Origin: Candidatus Goldiibacteriota bacterium
GTDB taxonomy: Bacteria; Oederibacteriota; PGYV01; DSYL01
Length of the DNA stretch: 6,909 nt
Assembly (NCBI GenBank): GCA_026418955.1
Contig: JAOAAI010000007.1
Location: 1 to 6,909, forward strand
Direction of reading: 5' to 3'
The position numbers and the translations under genes are program-made. Under the pieces are notes generated by a model. The model did not search any database. It had not been told where the DNA came from and worked only from the letters and a program-made list of their open reading frames with translations. How positions within the stretch are numbered: position 1 is the stretch's first letter; each line of letters starts with the position of its first letter. This document shows, one piece after another, positions 6,274 to 6,909 of this stretch.

Positions 6274-6393
6274 TTTCATAGAAATGTTTTGAAAAGATAC
6301 TTGAAAATAATATTTATAAAAGATTTTGTAGTTTTGAAGATTTGAAAATGCGAAAATTTTAAAACTTAAAAATTAATAATAGGAGTGATTAAT

Positions 6394-6909
6394 ATGAAAA
6401 AAATATTATTTTGTATTTTAATTTTAATTATACCTGTTATCTTATTTTCTACACCACTTGAAATAAAATTTGCAACAGTTGCACCCGAAGGTTCCACTTG
6501 GATGAATGTTATGCAAGAATTAAATGATACTATTATGGAAAAAACAGGTGGAACTGTAAAATTCAAATTTTATCCCGGTGGAGTTTCTGGAGATGAAATT
6601 GATGTTTTAAGGAAAATGGATATAAACCAAATTCATGCCGCTGGTTTTACATCCCAGGGACTAGGTGAAGTTGTAAAAGAAGTTAGAATATTAAATGTGC
6701 CACTTCTAATAAAAAATGATGAAGAAGTTGATTATATTTTGTTAAAAATGGCTCCATATTTTGAAAAACAATTTGAAAAAAAAGGTTATATTGTCCTGGG
6801 CTGGCCAGAAGTTGGTTTTGCATATGTTTTTTCAAAGAAAAAAATTGATTCCATAGAATCTTTTAAAAAAATTAAAATGTGGATATGGGGAGAAGATGTT
6901 CTTGTAAAT
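6394..6909 (+). CDS. TRAP transporter solute-binding protein, DctP family, 3' partial
   Basis: The first 172 residues of a periplasmic TRAP binding protein (the P component), cut by the window edge; the family is usually ~320-350 residues. A good AGGAGTGAT ribosome site (6381-6389) precedes the ATG. Residues 1-20 are a signal peptide ending ILFST with no lipobox, unlike TatT. The mature protein starts with the family pattern LEIKFATVAPEGSTWM (22-37), then EKTGGTVKFKFYPGGVSGDE (49-68) and ILNVPLLIKNDEEVD (99-113). The hinge segment reads SFKKIKMWIWGED (156-168). Most carboxylate-binding DctP proteins have Arg in the 'lKG.K.R' motif here, but this one has Trp163, which suggests a non-acidic, perhaps hydrophobic, ligand, as proposed for TatT-partnered proteins. 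It pairs with the upstream TatT. DctQ/DctM subunits should lie beyond the window. Confidence 0.93.
   Translation, partial: MKKILFCILILIIPVILFSTPLEIKFATVAPEGSTWMNVMQELNDTIMEKTGGTVKFKFYPGGVSGDEIDVLRKMDINQIHAAGFTSQGLGEVVKEVRILNVPLLIKNDEEVDYILLKMAPYFEKQFEKKGYIVLGWPEVGFAYVFSKKKIDSIESFKKIKMWIWGEDVLVN

Noticed and set aside
6289..6346. Four TTGAA-containing direct repeats upstream of the DctP gene (6289, 6301, 6334, 6342)
   Set aside because: Irregular spacing (12, 33, 8) and low complexity; no promoter with acceptable spacing could be built from them.
269..6566. Minus-strand open frames (269-517, 1693-1905, 4663-4872, 5253-5486, 6366-6566)
   Set aside because: All lie opposite well-supported + strand genes, have no ribosome sites or family motifs, and look like antisense shadows typical of AT-rich DNA.

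Overview
This is a strongly AT-rich bacterial window in which every supported gene lies on the + strand. Genes are tightly packed and several overlap by a few bases. It reads as two halves, both about solute uptake across an envelope. The host cannot be named from this sequence. Low GC, TatT-type TRAP components, diacyl-lipoprotein signals with a loose lipobox, and a YqeK-type HD hydrolase would fit a spirochaete or an anaerobic candidate phylum with an outer membrane. That is inference only.

Left half (1-3822): a carbohydrate-type ABC importer operon. It starts inside a family 1 extracellular solute-binding protein gene (5' end outside the window). A MalF/UgpA-like permease follows, overlapping by 11 bp and carrying an unusual cytoplasmic N-terminal extension of about 130 residues. 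Next comes a MalG/UgpE-like permease (3 bp gap), then a 61-residue Lys-rich protein with one C-terminal membrane helix (18 bp gap). Last is a YqeK-like HD-domain gene whose start codon lies inside the small gene. No ATPase gene is visible, so it is either upstream or shared from elsewhere in the genome.

Right half (3823-6909): a textbook sigma70 promoter (TTGACA-17-TATAAT) drives a short putative winged-helix regulator. A second promoter-like region precedes a lipoprotein gene that overlaps a TatT gene (TRAP transporter T-component, a TPR-like lipoprotein) by 8 bp. After a 153 bp gap holding a clear inverted repeat comes the start of a DctP-family TRAP solute-binding protein, cut by the window end. 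The DctQ/DctM membrane subunits would be expected just downstream.

The most interesting points are: (a) the uncharacterised lipoprotein translationally coupled to TatT, a candidate extra part of a TatT-type TRAP system; (b) a 14-bp sequence shared, in opposite orientation, between the regulator's promoter and the tatT-dctP inverted repeat, which suggests a common operator; (c) the permease N-terminal extension and the small membrane protein in the ABC operon; (d) departures from family norms at key residues in the YqeK-like protein and the DctP-like protein. I see no tRNA, rRNA, CRISPR array or insertion sequence.
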